64,000 bases of DNA from Anaeramoeba flamelloides (Eukaryota > Metamonada > Anaeramoebidae): positions 4,397,501-4,461,500 of the forward strand of contig JANTQA010000036.1 in assembly GCA_027625915.1 (NCBI GenBank), read 5' to 3'. The translations under genes were made by a program, and so were the position numbers. Shown here one piece after another: positions 46,101 through 58,406 of the stretch. Positions within the stretch are counted from its first letter, which is position 1; each line of letters opens with the position of its first letter. The notes under the pieces were generated by a model that saw only the letters and a list, made by a program, of their open reading frames with translations, was not told the DNA's origin and did no database searches.

Positions 46101-46912
46101 TTTGAATCAAAAAATAATCTTTTTAGATTTTGAGGATCAAATTACTTCATTCTCAAATATCTCTAGGAATATTAAATTTTGAAAAATCGAATTTCATCTT
46201 AAAACAAATTTACTATTTCTTATTAAAATTTGTTTATGAATTTAAAATTTAAATGTTTATAACTATCATTCTTACAACAATACAAATATTTCTCAATATG
46301 ATGAATAAATCAATTTTTTTATAGTTAACCAAATGAATTTTCTGAAAATTGAAAAAATATCTGTATAATGATATTCCGTGTGAAAAAAAATACTTGTGTT
46401 TGTGTAATAATTACGAAAACAATAATAAAGAAGAGTTAAAATTTTTTTATAATTCAAGAAATTAAATGAATTTAAAGGTTTACATTTTTCAGAAAAAAAA
46501 AGGAAAAAAAAAATTATCTCAATGAAAACATTTTCAAATCTGGATTTCGTAATTGACCAGAATTTTCTGAAATTTGTTCTTTACAAAATTTACAAGTAGA
46601 GTAAATCACCTGTAAAATATTTTAAAATTTTATCCTCTTACCTTAAATTACTGATGACTTGAAAATTGTATTTTTAAATTCATTCTTATTTTTTGAAATT
46701 TTGGTTAATTTAATTGTAGAAAACTCCAATTAATATGTGAAGATTCTAGAATTGAAAATGAGCAAAATATATATATAAAAAATTATTCAAAAAGAGAACC
46801 AAAAAGTAAAACAGTATTAAGGTATAAGAATCAAAAAATTTCTTTGGGAAAAGGTAACAAAAAATAAAAATTATCTTTGAAAGAGAGAAAAAAAAAAAAG
46901 ACAGAAAGAAAG
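46101..46912. other. Intergenic, no gene seen
   Basis: Sequence 3' of the second HSPA12-like gene plus the 5' side of the LINE remnant; no motif readable. Confidence 0.45.
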
Positions 46913-48746
46913 CTAATTAATTTGCGTTTGATCATAATTTAACGTTAATTGATTTGTTATTCTTGGATCAGGAAGATATTTCATAAATATTTTGATTTCT
47001 GTTGTTGCAAAATGGAAAGAAACCTCAACTTTTCTTTTTAATCTTGGGAGAATGGTTTCAGGAAAGTTAAATGTAACAGAACCCATTATTTTGACACCAG
47101 GTGAATCAGAATAAATAGCTACAATGTTTGGATCCCATTTTTGATTTGTTCTTAGGATTTTAAATTCCAATGAATTTTGGTTCTCAAAAGCTGGAGTATA
47201 TATTTTAGTGATTGGTTCTGACAATTTTATTGTATCACCTTTAAAAATTATTGTACCAAAAACATTTTGACAACGTTCAATAGTTTGATTATTGCTATTT
47301 TTCTTCTTTTTTTTTCTGTTTGGGTCATGGATTTGTGGATTAAACAGAGGGAGTACTGAGATACCATAAGTAAATTGAGATCTTCTGGTTGGAACAATAT
47401 TTGGGTCAAAGCCAAAATAAACAGCTCCGATTAAAATCGATTTGTCTGGAAAAGGAGATAGGAAATATTGATAATTATTACCTAATTTCTTTTGAACTGA
47501 TTTCCTAAAATAATCACAATTTGATAACCCTCCAGTAAAAAACACAATGTCTGTTTGTCTGAGTATTTCTGAGGTTTGTCCCAAATTATTTAAATATTCT
47601 TTTAATTTATCAATAGGCTCCTTAAAAAAGGATTTTATTCGATCTCCTTTAATTATCAACGAGTCTTCATCCTCATCCCATTCTATTTCAGACAAAACAG
47701 AATTTTGATTTCTTTCATTAAATTCATCAGACAAATCTTCATAATCCTTGATTCCAAACTTTTTTTTTAAATATCGTAAAACAATATTGGGGATTTCAAT
47801 AACATGGTCATCATTTTCAGTCAGACCTCCAATTTGGGTTCCTATTTTAATATCTTCCCACATATTTAATAATTTTAAAAATCCTCTTGAACATTCATTT
47901 TTGAATTGATTGAATTGATTATTATTTAAATTCAAAAAACTTTGGAAAAATTTAATAAATTCTTGATCAATATAAATAGATCCAAAATCTCCTCCTTTGG
48001 GAACCATCAAGACTTCAAACTCTTCTATTTTATTATTTTTGATTATTGATTTCATCAATGTGATATCAATTGTTCCTCCTCCTGCATCTACAACCAATAA
48101 CCTTTCGTTATTAAACTTATCCAAATTGTTTCTTTGGTCTTGGAAAAAATCTAAAGCAGCAACTTCAGGTTCATAACAAAATAATAAATTTAAAGAGTCT
48201 TTACTTGATATCAGCCCTGCTTGATAAAATGCAATTCTCATGATTTCTTTGGCTTGATCTTCCCAAATCGCAGGAACAGTTAATACCCAATCGATTTTAT
48301 TTTTATCTAATTGAAATCTACTATTATTTTCATTTACAGATTCAACAAATTTTTTATATATAAATCGAAACAAGCCAGATAAAACCTTGATAAATTCCCA
48401 TTCTGCTCCGGAATAAGATCGGATTTTGGGATTTAATGAATTATTTTGATATAATTTCATTTTGAAATTTTTGAAAAATTGATAATTGTTAATATCTTCT
48501 TTTTTCTTCTTTAAATATTCTGTTTCGGCAGATTTTCCAAATAAAATTGGTTCCCAATCATTTTCATCAATTTTTTTAAATAAAATTGCTGTTTTGGTTT
48601 TGAAGTTTTGATCTTTTGGATCTAATTTGATTTTTATTATATCTGATGCTCCTATATTATTTCTTGAAAGATTACCAACTGAATGTATCCAAGCAGCTCC
48701 AGTTCTTGAGGTTCCAAAATCAATTGCACATATTATCTTCTCATTA
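46913..48746 (-). CDS. HSPA12-like Hsp70 family protein, copy 2 (main exon)
   Basis: The in-frame coding reaches well upstream of the first ATG (48460). Codons from 48745 read NEKIICAIDFGTSRTGAAW, including phosphate loop 1, and continue without a stop through KLDPKDQNFKTKTA, PILFGKSAETEY and NYQFFKNFKMKLYQ. Later motifs are WVLTVPAIWEDQAKEIM, LLVVDAGGGTIDITL, PKGGDFGSIYIDQEF, DIVFFTGGLSNCDYF and RRSQFTYG. Total is about 610 residues, TAG at 46913-46915. The exon appears to begin after an acceptor ATTCTAG (phase 2, T-AAT-GAG), so a short first exon carries the start. It is strongly similar to copy 1 over the whole length, with blocks of identical DNA (for example around the adenosine motif). 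The most variable region is the linker after SQFTYG (Asn/Lys-rich). Probably a cytosolic ATPase of unknown client. Confidence 0.9.
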
Positions 48747-48837
48747 CTAGAATTATTATTTTTGAAGATTTATTGAAAAGATTCAGCCACATAAATAGAA
48801 AAAAAAAAAAAAAAAATTTGGTAAATTCATTAATTTA

Positions 48838-48916
48838 TAATCCAAAAAATTGATTTTTTACAAAGTAAAATAAGGTATTATGAAAGTTTTGTTATTGAGG
48901 ATGATTTTGCATTTTT
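48838..48916 (-). promoter_or_regulatory. Upstream block conserved between the two HSPA12-like genes
   Basis: AAATTGATTTTTTACAAAGT, then GAAAGTTTTGTTATTGAGG and ATGATTTTGCATTTTT in + orientation match 33880-33960. It is the only clear non-coding similarity between the two loci. Confidence 0.5.
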
Positions 48917-49067
48917 TAAAAACCAAGAGTTTTGTTTTTCTCTTTTCTAATATAAATTTGATGAAAATCGAGAGTTTTTCCAAATAGAATTTGTAATAAT
49001 CCTCATTAACCATTTTAAAAAGTAATTCGATCATTCATTGTAGATTTTGTTACTTGTGTATTTTCGA

Positions 49068-49322
49068 TAGCCCTTAATTACTCTTTGTGTTGAAAAATCT
49101 TTTTTGATACGAAATGTTCCTTTTTCCGATACAAAAAAAACAAAAAAAAAAGAAACAAACAAAATTCCTTTTGATTGTTTCCAAATAATAAGAAAAAACA
49201 AGAATAATTTTTTGACAAGATATTTATCAAAGATCACTAAAAGATCACAAGTGAAAAGAATAAAGACAATTGAAAAAAGAACATTTGAAAAAAAATATAA
49301 AAGAATTGGAATCAAAGAATGA
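49068..49322 (+). other. Lys/Arg-rich open frame after an acceptor-like site
   Basis: The frame opens at TTTTCGATAG and runs about 85 codons to TGA without an ATG, including IRNVPFSDTKK, IPFDCFQIIRK and RYLSKITKRSQVKRIK. The opposite strand is open for 94 codons and Phe-rich. Paired K-rich/F-rich frames are typical of noncoding A/T DNA, so this is weak. Confidence 0.2.
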
Positions 49323-50648
49323 CAATTTAGATAATGACAATTTGAAGAGAGTTGGGTTAAATTGGAATAAATTTTTCAAAAATTAGTTTTCGAGACAGTT
49401 TTGAATTTGTTGTTTGAATATAAATATTTTGAGAAGCAAATGAAAAGAAAAATTTGTTTCGTATGATTTTTTTTTTTTAAATTTTTGGCTTCTAATTGTA
49501 TTGAAAAGAACAAACAAAGAAAATGAAAAAGAATTTAATGTAGAGTTGTTTTGTTTCCTGTTTGTTATCTTGTATTTTTTTTTTTGGGATTTATATTGTT
49601 ATGTTTGTTTTTATCAAATCAATCTATCAAACCAAAAAAACAAAAAGAAAAGAAAAAGGTAGAAAAGACAACAAATTTTAAAATACAAAAGAAAATAAAT
49701 TACCTCATTTTAAATTTATAAATATTGTTGTTGTAAAGTTTCTCTTTTGCCACGAAGAGAAGTTAGTTTAAAAAAAAATTCTTTAATTTGAAGAATTAGA
49801 AAAAAATGATGAATTTATCAAAATAAAACTTCAAAAAGGGCACAAAAATTGTTGTAACTATTTTAAACTTGACAAATCTTTTGTTTTTTTTGAAATTATT
49901 ACAGATTTGGATTGAAAATTACAAGATCAAATTTCATTCTCTTTCAATTGAAAAAACTTTTCAATTCGTACTTGTAAAAATTTTGCAATTCGTACAGTTT
50001 TCTGACTTTTGGGTTTTTAATTAGTTTCAGGTTTTTGGAAGTTATTAAAATATTTTTTTTTGGAAGAACTTTCAAAAATTTTAATTAAAATTCCAAAGGT
50101 TACCTTTTGTTCGTCAATTTTTTTGATCCTTTTTGGCTTGAAAAACAGTGTATTCAGATATTTGGAATTTGAAAAAAAAGGAAAATATACCTCAAACTGA
50201 AATCTTCCAACTGTCATGTTTGAAAGTTCCAAAAAACTTTTGAAAGTATTGATATAGTTTGTGCTTTACTTGTCGTGTTATTCAATCAACGTTAATGATT
50301 TTCAAAATTTGTTGTTAAAGGTGTTGAAATACTTATTTGTCAATTTATCAAGATTTAATTACACACATTGAGTTTAAGTTGAACTATTTCCTGTTTGTTT
50401 AAACAAATGTTTTGGTTAAGAACTACATTTGAGATTGATATTCAAGGTAAAGTGTGTTTTAATCAGGTTTTGGGGGTTGGTAATTCTTTTAAAATTTAAT
50501 TCAGTGAGATCTAAGAAGGAAACAATTTCGTATATTTACTAAATTTTGATATTTATTTCGTGTGAAAAAAAAACACAAAGAACTTTGCCAAAAATTGGAC
50601 TTTTTGAAACAATTACTTTCTATGTCATTTTTTGAAAACTCTTACACA
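49323..50648. other. Intergenic, no gene seen
   Basis: A/T-rich; a 71-codon minus-strand frame at 50017-50232 is unrecognised and poorly supported. Confidence 0.4.
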
Positions 50649-51031
50649 CTACTGTTAATTGTAAAATAATAAGATCAAAATTTTCATTCAGCTTTTGAAA
50701 AAAATCACCCCTGAATTAAAACTAAATCAAAAAAAGCCCATCCCAAAAAGAAAATAAATTGTCAATGTTCCCAATTCTAAAAGACAGAAATTAATAATAT
50801 AAGATTACTATTTGTAGCAAAATAAATAAAACAAAATTTTCATTCAGCTTTCTGAAACGTTTTTTAAAGCATAGAACCTTATTAAATTTTTAATTCTTAA
50901 AATCGGCTTAGATTATGAATTTGTCTTTTAAGATTGGTACTCTGGATGATTTAGTTTTAATTCTTAGAAGATGTTTTTTTTGTTTGGAAAGCTGAATGAA
51001 AATTATAATCCCTTATTTTTGCAACAAATAG
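50649..51031. mobile_element. Palindromic family E element plus an adjoining half-copy
   Basis: Full copy 50808-51031: the left end TACTATTTGTAGCAAAATAA then CAAAATTTTCATTCAGCTTT is mirrored by GGAAAGCTGAATGAAAAT and TTGCAACAAATAGTA. A second left arm (50649-50705, TCAAAATTTTCATTCAGCTT) stands just upstream. Relatives are at 18540-18664, 28376-28436 and 53866-54086. Confidence 0.6.
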
Positions 51032-51395
51032 TATTCTACATTTTCAATGGTTTTTTTTTGGGTTGTGAGTTGAGAAGGTTCTATTAAATTGTTTTAAAAA
51101 AAGGTCAAAAAAAAGAAAAGTGAAAATTTTGGATAAATATACCTTTGTTATTTTAAAACAAAGATATTTTTTAATTGGTTCACTGAAAGTGTTTGGTTTT
51201 TAATTATATCCTTTTAAATTCTCAATTCCTAAAGAATAGAAAGATCATTTTTTCTTGACTGGATACACTTTTTTTTTTTTTTGGAAATCAGAAAAAAAAA
51301 CAGACTCATTTTTGCAAATTAGTTTTCCAAAAGATCCTTTCATTAAAAAATCTTCAAAACCTTTACCACACAAACTCGGACCCAAATTTTCTTGA

Positions 51396-51590
51396 CACAA
51401 CTCATTTTGCTTTTTCAGAGAAACAATCCAAACAAAAAAAATTTATCAAAAAAGCCCATTAAAAATGTTCAGTACGTTCAGCATGGGTCATGTTGTTCCA
51501 CAAAACAATTCAAGAGGAGATTACTCTCCTCTTAAAATGGCAGGCCAATTTAATTCAAGGAACAATCAAAAAGAACCAAAAAAACAATAA
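51396..51590 (+). CDS. Candidate small protein gene, unrecognised
   Basis: ATG at 51465 opens MFSTFSMGHVVPQNNSRGD, then YSPLKMAGQFNSRNN and QKEPKKQ, TAA at 51588-51590 (41 residues). The same frame is open back to a TGA at 51393, and a good acceptor TTGCTTTTTCAG lies at 51410, so an exon may start there (ETIQTKKIYQKSPLKM). The motif SPLKM occurs twice. Before the TGA, the same frame (51300-51392) again looks coding (FPKDPFIKKSSKPLPHKLG), so a spliced gene or a decayed one is possible. It is less A/T-rich than its surroundings. It ends 34 bases before a MITE. Confidence 0.35.
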   Translation, partial: HNSFCFFRETIQTKKIYQKSPLKMFSTFSMGHVVPQNNSRGDYSPLKMAGQFNSRNNQKEPKKQ

Positions 51591-51623
51591 GCCAAAATCA
51601 CAATCCCTTCGAAATAATTAATA

Positions 51624-52123
51624 TAGTCGTTCCAGCCCTACTGTGGAAATTTAAAAGACCCTGAAATTGATTTTCTATTCTGAAATTTAATACATGTACA
51701 ACAAACTGTAAAAAGGGTTCTTAAAGCTTATCATAAACCATAAAATTTATAATACAAGATTAAAAATAAGTTTTCCATTTTTTTGTTTAGGAAATTGACA
51801 AACAAATTCATTAAAATACTTAATTTAACGTGGATCTTCAATTTTCGAAATTTGTTAAAATCCCAGGGTTTTTACAATTTAAAAAACAAAGATCGAAAAC
51901 ACTTTCAAGTTTCCGTGATTTCTGTGATTTCAATTCTTGAGAAAATTTAATTTTTGTCTTTGGTTTGAACAAAAAAAAAAAAAAAATCAAATGAAGCAAG
52001 AGAAGTTGAAATTTTTATCTTATGTTCGAAATTGAATTTTCTATTTCTAAAAAACACAATTTTATCATAGAAAACGAATTTCAATGTATTATAAATTTTC
52101 ACAGTAGGGTTGGAATGGTTGTA
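51624..52123. mobile_element. 500-bp TA-flanked inverted-repeat MITE
   Basis: The left end TAGTCGTTCCAGCCCTACTG mirrors the right end CAGTAGGGTTGGAATGGTTG plus TA. Further in, GAAATTGATTTTCTAT pairs with ATAGAAAACGAATTTC. Ends are related to those of the 457-bp hairpin at 10381. No gene. Confidence 0.6.
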
Positions 52124-52540
52124 TGTTTTGTGGAGATAATCTAACAATTCAGAGTAACTCAATGATCAAAAATCATTTACAATATGTATCATTTAGATTT
52201 GAGGGTGTTTGTTGAGAAGTGTTTTTAATGTTAAAAAATCCTGATTATTTTTTAATTTCATCCTCATGATCCTAAACAAGATTTTCGAGTTCAAGTATCT
52301 CAAAATTTCTTTGTGAATTATCCTTATAAAAAATGACATAAATTGATTTTTTGATCTAAATTGGAGCATATTTTCAAGATATTAACTTCACTAATCAAAT
52401 GGAATCCAATCAAAAGCTTTTAGTACAAATTGGTAAATCTGATATGAAGTCCTTAAGCGTTACAATAAAAGATTAAATATTATTTTTAATTTTAACAAAT
52501 TTGGGAAGATGCTTAATTTGATTTAAGGTTTTCAATTGCT

Positions 52541-53299
52541 TTAAGGGATTAGCGTCACCATAGATTTCTCTATAATCAAAGTATGTTGTAATTGGGTGTA
52601 AATGATATTAGTGTGCCATTGCTCAAATAGTTCTAAAAAATCTATTATAAATCTTATTGCACAACAAATTCTAACATTTTTTCCTCAATGATCACTATTA
52701 AAAACTTTTCAATTGGATAACATTTTTTTTAATTCCTTTTCCAAACCTAAAAATAAAAACCCAAAAAATACAGTATTCCGGTATTTAATAATTTAGATTT
52801 AGAACTTCCAAAAGTAACTATTTTTATAATTTTTGAATTTCAAAGATTAACTCAATAATCATCAACATAAAAGCACAAAGACTGATTAGTTTTGTTTGCT
52901 TTTGATAAAAATACTTTTAGCATCAATATATTTCCATGATTTGAGAAATAATTTGACAAAAAACTTTATTCGTTAATTATTTAATTTTTAAAAAAAAACG
53001 AATTATTTAGCAACTAATCTACATTTCGCCACAAATTTAAGAAGGATATTTTGCAACTGTGTCTTCTGAATATTGATAATTCAACCTTTAAATTTATGGC
53101 AAAATGCAGATTTTATTGGAAAATTATTGGGTTTTTTACTAATACAGAGATCATTTTTAATTGATGAGGATCAACAAATATTACTACTTGACTAATCGAT
53201 TTTTTAGAGACATTTGAACCATGTCGCAATAATGTGATTAAACCCAATAACAACATTCTTTGATCCTAGACTTCTCCTTGGTAGATGCTAATCCCTTAA
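52541..53299. mobile_element. Non-autonomous DNA transposon with TTAA ends, family P, copy 2
   Basis: TTAAGGGATTAGCGTC at the left and GATGCTAATCCCTTAA at the right form a 16-bp inverted repeat with one mismatch and outer TTAA. This matches the GGGANTAG pattern of the 6584-7522 element. The 759-bp body holds shorter internal hairpins (AATCTACATTTCGCCACAAA with its mirror around 53092-53117) and no gene. Confidence 0.65.
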
Positions 53300-53865
53300 C
53301 TTGAAAAAAATTTATTCTGTATCAGATTTTTAACTTTTTATTTTGGTTCTTAGCTGATCGAGATTTCCAATAAAATTTTACTATACTAAATTTTATTGGA
53401 AAATGCCATTTTGGGAAGAGTATTTTTAATTTTTCAGACATTACAAATTGAAGAGTGTAAGGTTGGTATGGATTGGAAGGTATTTAATGAGGAATTTTTG
53501 CCTTTTTAGTTCTCAATTGAAATATTTATTTCCACTGTACATATTTAGTGTATTGAAAAAAAATAACTGGCAAAGAAAATAATTCAGAAACATGATTTTT
53601 AATAATTGATATTAGGTTAATTGTTTTCTAATTTTACAAATATTGAAAATCAAATACTTTTTATAATTAACCAATTTTTTTATGAACTAGTAATAAATCT
53701 ACCCAAAATTTATTAAAGTGGGGTATCTATCGAATACTCATATAATTGTTTGATAACCTAAGTAGATCTGCTTATTTTTGTAAAACTATTGAGTTTTATA
53801 GAGATATGCAGTAAGTTTCTAAAATGAATTATAATATTCTTGTTTTTTGATTTATTTAAATACTA

Positions 53866-54086
53866 TAAATTGTAAAATAAAAGGATTAAAATATTCATTC
53901 AATTTTCCATGAAAAATCCCCCAAGAATTTAAATAAATCATCAACAATTCCAATTCAACAAAACAGGGGTTAATAATTGAATCTGATCTTCAGAATGAAA
54001 AATTTGAAAAGTTAAATGATTTCAAAAATCTTTTTTTTGGAAAGATGAATGAAAATTTTGTTCGATTTATTTTTCAACAAATAGTA
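53866..54086. mobile_element. Palindromic family E element
   Basis: ACTATAAATTGTAAAATAAA and ATATTCATTCAATTTTCC at the left are mirrored by GGAAAGATGAATGAAAATTT and TTTTCAACAAATAGTA at the right; 221 bp, no coding. Confidence 0.55.
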
Positions 54087-56138
54087 GTGTTTTGAACAAG
54101 TGTAATGAAAATTATAAAATCATTCTAATAAGTGGTTCGGTTATAATTTTCAAAGTTTGATTTATAAATAATTGAAATTAGTTAGTAATTTCACTACAAT
54201 TTCCCTAATATTAGTTTATAAAAAAAAATTTTTTCGAGTTTATTTTCAGGTAAAGTACTTTTTTCAATATTATAATTTTTTTTTTTTTTTTTTTTTCAGT
54301 TAGCTGCTTTATGAGTACAATTCTAATAGATATGAAAGGTTATTAATTATAGAAATGCAAATTTTACGTTTTGGATCTAAATTTTTATTTAAGTTTGGTT
54401 TTATTTAGAGCTTTTAAAAAATAATATTTATTTTTGAGGTAATTGTGCAAAAAGGCAATTAAAATATAAATTAACAACCTATATAAAAAATTATTATGAA
54501 ATATCTTCCAATCGATATATGTTCATACTCTTAAATTCAGATTTTGGAAAAATTACAAATAAATTACCCCAAATTTTCATTTTTTAACAAATTTCATAAT
54601 TTATAATCATTAAAAAGCTTAATCAGCCAAGAATAAAAATATCAAGTTAAAATTTCAGATACAACATAATCTTTTTTTAAATTTTAGGGATTATAAATCT
54701 TAAATTAAATCACTTTAGTAACTGAGATTTTTTTAATAATCCAAAATTTGGGTATTACTCAAGTATATATTATCAACTGTTATAACTAAATCCTTTTGTT
54801 TGGAAATTTATTATTGATAATGATAAACATTTTCATTATTGTTGAAAAAACAGAATAACAGTATTCTTGTGTATATTTTCAACCAAATAGGAGAAAAAAT
54901 ACAGCAATTTTTGCATCGCAATCGTAAAATACGATTTTTATAATAAACAGAGTTTATAAAATTTTAGAGATAAATAAAGAGTTCCATGCAATTTACCCAC
55001 AATAAATTAATAATACCAAACCCCCATTTAGATTTTTGACTTCAAATGGATTTTCAATATAAAATCATTTGGTATTTTCGAAAAGATTATTTGAAAAATA
55101 ATAGATTTTTTGAATAATTGTTAGATTGGTATTTACAAAACGATTTTTTGATTAAAATGATTATTAGTTTATTAAAATAATCAGATATTGTTTTAGTATA
55201 ACCGAAGTCTGGGTAAATTGCATAGAACTCGGTTTTATCTCTAAAATTGTAAAAATTCTATTTATTATAACACTCATATTTACACTTGTGTACCAGTACT
55301 AAAAAATGTTGATTGTTTTAGAAAACATCAAATTAAAGTTTTTGAAAATATTAATGTTATTTGAATAATAAATAGGGAATTATTCTTCTCATAAATTTCA
55401 ATTTTCTTTTATAAATCGATGACAAAGATAACCAAGATTTTGATATGTATTCAATGAGTTATTGATTGAAAATTGGAAATACAAAAATGAATAAAATAGT
55501 TACTTTTGGAGTTTCTCAATCTTGATATTGTAATACTTGGAGACTAGAATTTTGATTTCTATCTTTTTGATTTGCAAAAACTAATTAAAAAAAAAAAATT
55601 CATAAAGATTATTTTTTAAAAGTTATCCTTAATTAACAATCCAAGAATAGATAGTCCAATAAAGCTTATAAATAATATTTACAAATCATTTCAACCATTG
55701 AATACCGATATTATTTTTCCTCATTTACAACTTAACCTGTTTAAATTTGTTTAATAACCTCTGAAGAAAAAAAAAATCATCTTTGAAAATGAAGAAAAAA
55801 AAACCAAATAAATTAATAAAATTCTCAAACAACAATACTTAGTTATAGATTCTGATTTTTAAAGATAAATACACAGACTTTTTGACATTTAATTTCCAAT
55901 CCAAAAGTTAATATTCTCAAAAGACTCTAAAAAACAGATAAATTAAATATAAGAATTTCACTATTAAAATTCTCAATTTTGTCAATCTAAATTTTTATTT
56001 AAGTTCACAAGATTGTTTATAAATTATGTATATAAAATAAAAAGTTCTTGGAAAATCAATTATTAATATAAAATTCACCAAAAATATGATTTTTCTTTTT
56101 GAAAATTAGAGTAAATTTGAACTTGTTTTATTTGAATT
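54087..56138. other. Intergenic, no gene seen
   Basis: Long A/T-rich stretch. A family A-like scrap (TTATTTGAATAATAAATAGG) lies near 55355. No ORF or RNA gene recognised. Confidence 0.5.
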
Positions 56139-56338
56139 TACAGTCAGTTCCACTTTTAAGGCACAAACTTTCAACGAAATTTAAGGCACAAAAAAATCTC
56201 AAATTAAGGCACAAAATTTGGAATTTTATATTTTACAATTTATTTTACTAGAATCTGAATTTTGTGCTTTAATTTGAGATTTTTTTTGTACCTTAAATTT
56301 GGTTGAAATTTTGTGCCTTAAAAGTGGAACTGACTGTA
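56139..56338. mobile_element. Palindromic MITE, family T, copy 3
   Basis: TA then CAGTCAGTTCCACTTTTAAG at the left and CTTAAAAGTGGAACTGACTG then TA at the right; nearly perfect ends. GGCACAAACTTTCAACGAAA and its mirror fill the arms. It is the best preserved of the three copies. Confidence 0.8.
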
Positions 56339-58406
56339 TCAGTATTTCAAAATTGTATTTCTTTATTTCAGTAACTAAACTAAGCATGATTTTAGAAAAA
56401 ATTTTAAACAAAACTTTATTTGATTTAATCCCCTTTTTGAATTTATTGAATTTTCTTTATTATGGAAAGAAATGTGAAAAGGGAAAAAGATCTAATAGTT
56501 ACTTGTAAATACTGAAATATGGAAACACAAAAATAGGGTAAATTGAAAATAAAAACGAAAAATCAAAGACAAACAATTACCAAAGGATTGACAGCCAATG
56601 AAACCAAATAAAGAAAAAAGAAATTATAATAATTAAATAAACATCTCTAAATGATTGAAATTTCATGATAAATAATCAAAATAAATTGAATTAACTAAAA
56701 CTCTCTTTAAAAAACTTTTCCTATAAAATATTTATCAGATTTTTTAAGAAAAGTTTTTTGTAAAAATATTCAAAACCCGAGCTTTTAAAAAGTTACAAAT
56801 TTTAAAACAAATTTTATAAAAACATTTATGTTATAAAAGTTGTGATTATAAGATTTTATAACATTTTAAACCCTTACCACACCTTTATAACATGTTCATA
56901 ACCAGTTATACAAAACTTTGGATTATGAAAGTATGATGGTTATTATTTTGAATAGTTTTTAATTAAAGATAAGATTATTTTTTTTATTGGTTTTATACCA
57001 ATTTCTTTTTATCAACTCTTTTTAAATATTATTTCAATTTTTACTTTTTTCTTTTTATCCTAGACATGATTTTATTTTGATTTCATTTTCATCATAAAGG
57101 AAATTTGGGTCTTTCCTTCACACATATCATCTTGAAATCTATGATTTCTTTGTTAATTCACCTTGAGGATATTTGAATAAAAGGAAATTTAGATTTGTAA
57201 TCTACACTTATTCAATAATTATTACAATAATTTTTTTAGTATTCTTAAAATCAACTATATCATCAAGTTACTAAAACATAAAAAAAAAAAAAAAAACATT
57301 TTAAAAAAAATTGATGTTGTATTCATATTAAAATATTTTTTTCTATCCCAAAGGAGAAATAAGGGAGAGCTAAATTAAAACTCTAAAAATATTCATTATC
57401 AAATAATTTAAGGAGATCTTTTGTTTTTTTTCATCAAATTTGATGAAAAAATATTCGAGAATTCAATAAATACTTTAATTTATAATAATGATCAAAAAAA
57501 AATGTATACCAAAAATCTTTACTCTATGTTTCAAAATAAAGTCCACACTTTGTAATTCTTTTTTTTTTTTTCTGATAATGAATCTATTTTACTGTCAAAT
57601 AGTATACCAAAGTTCAAATTAAATTTTGAAGGTAAACCCTTTGATATATGCAGTAAATTTTAAATTTAAAAATCAAATTTGAACAAAAAGTTTCAAATTG
57701 TCGTAATGTTAACATTTTTTTTTTTATAATTTATTGTTTGTATGATGATATAGAAAATTTCCCCTCAAAAATTCTGTATATTTTTATGAAAAATTATCTA
57801 ATTTAGATCCTTAATTTTTCTAATTTCCTTTTGCAAGATTACAACTTTACAGAAACAATAACATATTTTCTTATTTTTTATTGTCTGCAACTTCGATCTT
57901 TTAATATAAAGGCACCTCTAAAAAAGAAACTGGTTTTTATTTGGAAAAAGTTATTAAACTTTTCTACATGCATTATTTTGACAACTTAAATTTGAGTCTC
58001 AAGAATATCAAAAAACTTTTTGTTTTTCCTGATCAATAAAAGTTAATTTAATTTTAACCAAATCCGAAAAAAAAACAAGAATTTTAAATACTCCTCAATG
58101 AAATATTTTTTAAATCACTTAACCTGTAAAACTGATAGTATTTCAATCCCGACAGAATTATCTTATAATTTTTCAGATCATCAAAACAAACTCAGTGATT
58201 CAACCTAAAAGGAAAATTTATCTTATCAGAGGTGGTTTTTAAATCAGACGGAACATGTTTTTTTTCATTTTTTTCCACTTTATTAAATCAACCTTAAATT
58301 ATTTTGAAAATAGGATCTTTTACACTTTTTAGGAATTTTTTTTAAAAATAGTTTAACAAATTACTTTTTTTATTATTTGTTTTTTTAAAAACCTGTTTTC
58401 AAAAGG
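56339..58406. other. Intergenic, repeat-bearing
   Basis: Contains the reverse relative of the TTATAAAA block (56700-56930). No gene is convincing; an open frame reaching 56508 begins inside the MITE. Confidence 0.45.
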
